From: Scedosporium boydii
Taxonomy: Eukaryota; Ascomycota; Sordariomycetes; Microascales; Microascaceae
Assembly: GCA_002221725.1 (NCBI GenBank)
Contig: NJFT01000034.1
Coordinates: 124,001 to 188,000, forward strand
Length of the DNA stretch: 64,000 nucleotides
Reading direction: 5' to 3'
The position numbers and the translations under genes are program-made. Under the pieces are notes generated by a model. That model did not search any database. It had not been told where the DNA came from and was given only the letters and a program-made list of their open reading frames with translations. Positions 61,556-64,000 of this stretch are shown in pieces. How positions within the stretch are numbered: position 1 is the stretch's first letter; each line of letters begins with the position of its first letter.

Positions 61556-62177
61556 ATGTGTACCCCGGACATCTTCCTCGGCATCCTCGCCATTCTCTTC
61601 CCTCCTCTGCCAGGTATGAGTTATCACGATCCGGGAACCCCGCCACCTTCACCATCGCAAGGCGGCCACCCACGCGTCTCACCCCAGCGCTGCGCTTTTT
61701 TTGCAACGATCGCTCACAAGATTATATAGTCTGGGTAAAGCGTGGAATCTGCTCCACAGACTCCCTGATCAACATCCTTCTCTTCTGCCTCGGCTACGTA
61801 TGTTAATGCCCTTCTATTACGCCAAACCTCGCCGGACGAGCTCTTGCTAACCCAGTAACTAGATCCCCGGCCTCCTCCATGCGTGGTACATCATCGCAAA
61901 ATACCCCGATCCGACCTTCGAATATGATACCATAGACCAGGAGGACGGAAGTCGTGTGACATACGTCGTCATCCAGAGTCCCGCCACGAGCCCCCCTCCT
62001 CGCCAGCCGCACATCTCTTACGGAACAGTCGGCCCTGCACCGCACTCTGCTCCACCCTCTGCTCCTCAGCAGAGCCCCAATGTCCATGCTAATGCTGAAG
62101 GTTCTAGCAGCAATGCACCCTGCCCTCCAAGTTACGCCGAGGTTGTAGCTGGAGACAACAAGATTCAGGCTCCTTAA
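61556..62177 (+). CDS. PMP3/SNA-family small membrane protein with PPxY tail
   Basis: A 146-aa two-helix membrane protein. Exons: 61556-61613, 61730-61797, 61863-62177. The PMP3 (RCI/plasma membrane proteolipid 3) core is visible: PDIFLGILAILFPPLPVWVKRG, then a second helix SLINILLFCLGYIPGLLHAWYIIAKYP. Simple PMP3 proteins are about 55 aa. This one has a long Pro/Ser-rich cytosolic tail with a PPSY motif at residues 130-133, followed by AEVV. That layout matches yeast Sna3/Sna4, which recruit the Rsp5 ubiquitin ligase through PPxY and are sorted to the vacuole. By analogy this protein is probably an Nedd4-ligase-binding multivesicular-body cargo or adaptor. The start gives exact PMP3 N-terminal spacing. 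Confidence 0.88.
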
Positions 62178-62743
62178 GCGTCCCTTGACCGAACTATCGA
62201 TCTACCCGCTCTAGACCGCCCTAACTGTCTTGTTGGCAGGGATTTCCCTAGCCTCTTAGAGTTACTTCTATAGGAGGCATTCTGTGTGATCTTCCAAACC
62301 TTGAATTATATGGCGTTTCACGGAGCTTTATAGCATGGACGGACGGATGGACTTGTTTTTGTTTCTCATTTCTAAGTGTTGGGACGGCGACAGCAAACTG
62401 TTAATTCGCCATCCCTAGCCGACTGACACTACATGGCTTCTAAGGGTTGGGATATGATTACCGTATCGCAGTCACTTCGCGATCAATTGGAGTATGTATT
62501 ACGCTTGGGGTTGTCATTCATTATATCACGCTCCAACGGTAGCCAGCAGTGTATATCATTTTCCAAGTTTCTTTGCGCAGAATTTGAATTTCGACGAACT
62601 TTTTATTGGCAGTGTCCTAAAGACCGCAGAACTAATGTACATTCTCCAATCTTCCGCCCCTTTTCAAGATTCTCATTCGTATTTTCTCCAACCGCGCCTG
62701 CGGCTCAGATCGAGTAGGCCAAATGGATTTAGTTAACTAGTTT
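62178..62743. other. Convergent 3' intergenic
   Basis: Shared 3' region of the PMP3-like gene and the Arb1-like gene. A short open frame at 62433-62717 has no family features and no expected position for a gene. Nothing else is seen. Confidence 0.55.
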
Positions 62744-64000
62744 CTAGTTTTTGTACAAATCCTCGTCAAAGAAATCCTTCACGGTACGAGCGGCCTTGCG
62801 CGGAGGTCCGCGCCTATAGCGACGCATAAGCACCTGGGGCAACAGGGTCTGGAAGGGCGGAAGAATGGTGGGACACTCAACCATGAACTTGAGGCCAATG
62901 TTGAGCTCAGCAAGTCTCACGCGGATGAAGAATCCCCGCTTCAAGTGCTGGAGGATACTGTCCTCCATGATGATGCGGTCAATACCCTTGCGGGGGACTC
63001 GCGCAGGCTCTCCGTAAAACGCGAGGCTGGGGAGAACAACATGTTTGACGGTGACGTATCCGAGGTTAAGGTCGCTGTCGATTCCGTAGATTTTGAGATG
63101 CGAGTTGAAAAGCATGGTCTGCTGGTGATTCGATCGATGGACACCCAGGATCTGAAGATCAAATTCTTGGACATTGGCGATTTGGACGACCGAGGTGCTA
63201 CGCATGTTGGCGTATACATGGGGTAGGGAGTGAACTCCGACCGCCGCCATCAGAAGGAGCTCCCTCTCGTTGCACTTCGTCGCATCGCTAATTTCGAACG
63301 GGGTATTGTTGCCGTCACCAGCGAAGAGGCCCAGGAGAACATTGTTGAAGAAGCTGGGCAGCTTTCGAGTGCAGTCGAAGATCATGGTCATGTCGGTCTT
63401 TCCTTCGTCACAAAGCTTGAGAGCCTTCTCGATGTCGTCTCTATATTCGTCACAAACTTTGTGCTTCAGCACGTACTTCAAAAAGTCTGCGACAACGTCA
63501 ATGGCGATAAGCATTTGGCCCTTTGGATCGGTCTCGGTCTGCCAGATCATTCGAGGGATGGCCTCCGAGATGTAGCCGGCTACCACTCTATACCAGTCAA
63601 CAGACCAGTCACCAGGGGCATTGGGATCGTAGTACTGGAGGTCATCAGGCGAGCCGTAAAGCTTGCCCTCTGAGGCGACGAGATGGGCCTGGACGACGTC
63701 GCCCTCGTCCATAGCCTTGCTGTCGCTGCCATAGCTGACAGGGACGTGGGCGTTGACGCCTCCCAGGAATAAATACTCGTTGAAGAACTTGGATTTCTTT
63801 TGATCAAGCTTTGCGTGCTCGCGGAAGCGCATGATGCCAATCTCGAGGCGCCTTCATTTCCTGTCGTTAGCCCATGATATTCTCTAAAGTCAACGGTATC
63901 TCGAAGCAGTGGGAACGCACTGAGGAAAGGGAAGGTCCCTGGGAAAAGAGAGTTAGCATTTCGAAGAATCAAACATGGCGATTGAGTCCTAGAAAGGCAA
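62744..64000 (-). CDS. Arb1-like Argonaute siRNA chaperone subunit, 5' end beyond window
   Basis: Partial gene on the minus strand; the stop is at 62744 and the 5' end lies past the right edge. The main exon is 63851-62744. A likely 18-nt exon at 63938-63921 adds DLPFPQ to give DLPFPQRLEIGIMRFREHAKLD; its upstream intron shows a GCTAAC branch site and CCCAG. Landmarks of the Arb1 family are YLFLGGV, then YYDPNAPGDWSVDWYRVVAGYISEAIPRM, then DVVADFLKYVLKHKVCDEYRDDIEKALKLCDEGK. In fission yeast, Arb1 with Arb2 and Ago1 forms the ARC complex, which holds duplex siRNA and feeds heterochromatin assembly. If so, this organism retains that RNAi arm. The exon count upstream is unknown. Confidence 0.75.

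Noticed and set aside
62433..62717. 94-codon open frame between the PMP3-like and Arb1-like genes
   Set aside because: It lies in a convergent 3' region, has no motif, and an overlapping frame of equal quality exists.

Overview
The window is nuclear DNA of a filamentous ascomycete (Pezizomycotina; a Sordariomycete is most likely). Evidence: short GT-AG introns, mostly 50-90 nt, several with a GCTAAC or CTGAC branch site; split alpha/beta fungal type I fatty acid synthase; Zn2Cys6, Ku70-SAP and Arb1-type genes; no operons or ribosome binding sites; genes on both strands 0.1-3.4 kb apart. No rRNA, tRNA, CRISPR array, intact transposon or virus-like gene was found.

Layout from left to right. 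1-4.5 kb: one GNAT acetyltransferase gene in otherwise gene-free DNA. 4.5-15.3 kb: phospholipase D, a membrane protein disulfide isomerase, tyrosyl-DNA phosphodiesterase 1 and acyl-CoA-binding protein. 17.2-22.4 kb: an AIF/AMID-like oxidoreductase, END3 (endocytosis) and TAP42 (TOR/PP2A). 22.4-26.8 kb: a lineage-specific-looking island with one orphan bZIP-like gene, a long pyrimidine-rich leader, a G-quadruplex motif and simple repeats. 26.8-42.3 kb: divergently transcribed FAS alpha and FAS beta around a 3.4-kb intergenic region. 43.4-47.0 kb: guanine deaminase and a mitochondrial helical-repeat (PPR-like) protein. 47.6-53.8 kb: a large Zn2Cys6 regulator with an unusual N-terminal zinc-finger-like region, then Ku70. 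54.3-62.2 kb: ferrochelatase, CTF18, CLP1 and a PMP3/SNA-like membrane protein. 62.7-64 kb: an Arb1-like Argonaute-chaperone subunit cut by the right edge.

The genes are mainly housekeeping. Three themes recur. Lipid metabolism: FAS alpha and beta, acyl-CoA-binding protein, phospholipase D. DNA end and break processing: Tdp1, Ku70, Ctf18. Membrane and protein quality control: the ER PDI, END3, and the SNA-like protein with a PPxY motif. FAS alpha and beta are the one clear co-regulated pair.

Exon-intron models were built by eye from splice signals, reading frame and recognised family sequence. All completed models keep frame across junctions. The most interesting items are the regulator at 47.6-51.1 kb, the orphan bZIP-like gene with an upstream in-frame stop, a recurring intergenic 9-mer (TACTTCGTA), and microexons of 11, 18 and 24 nt.
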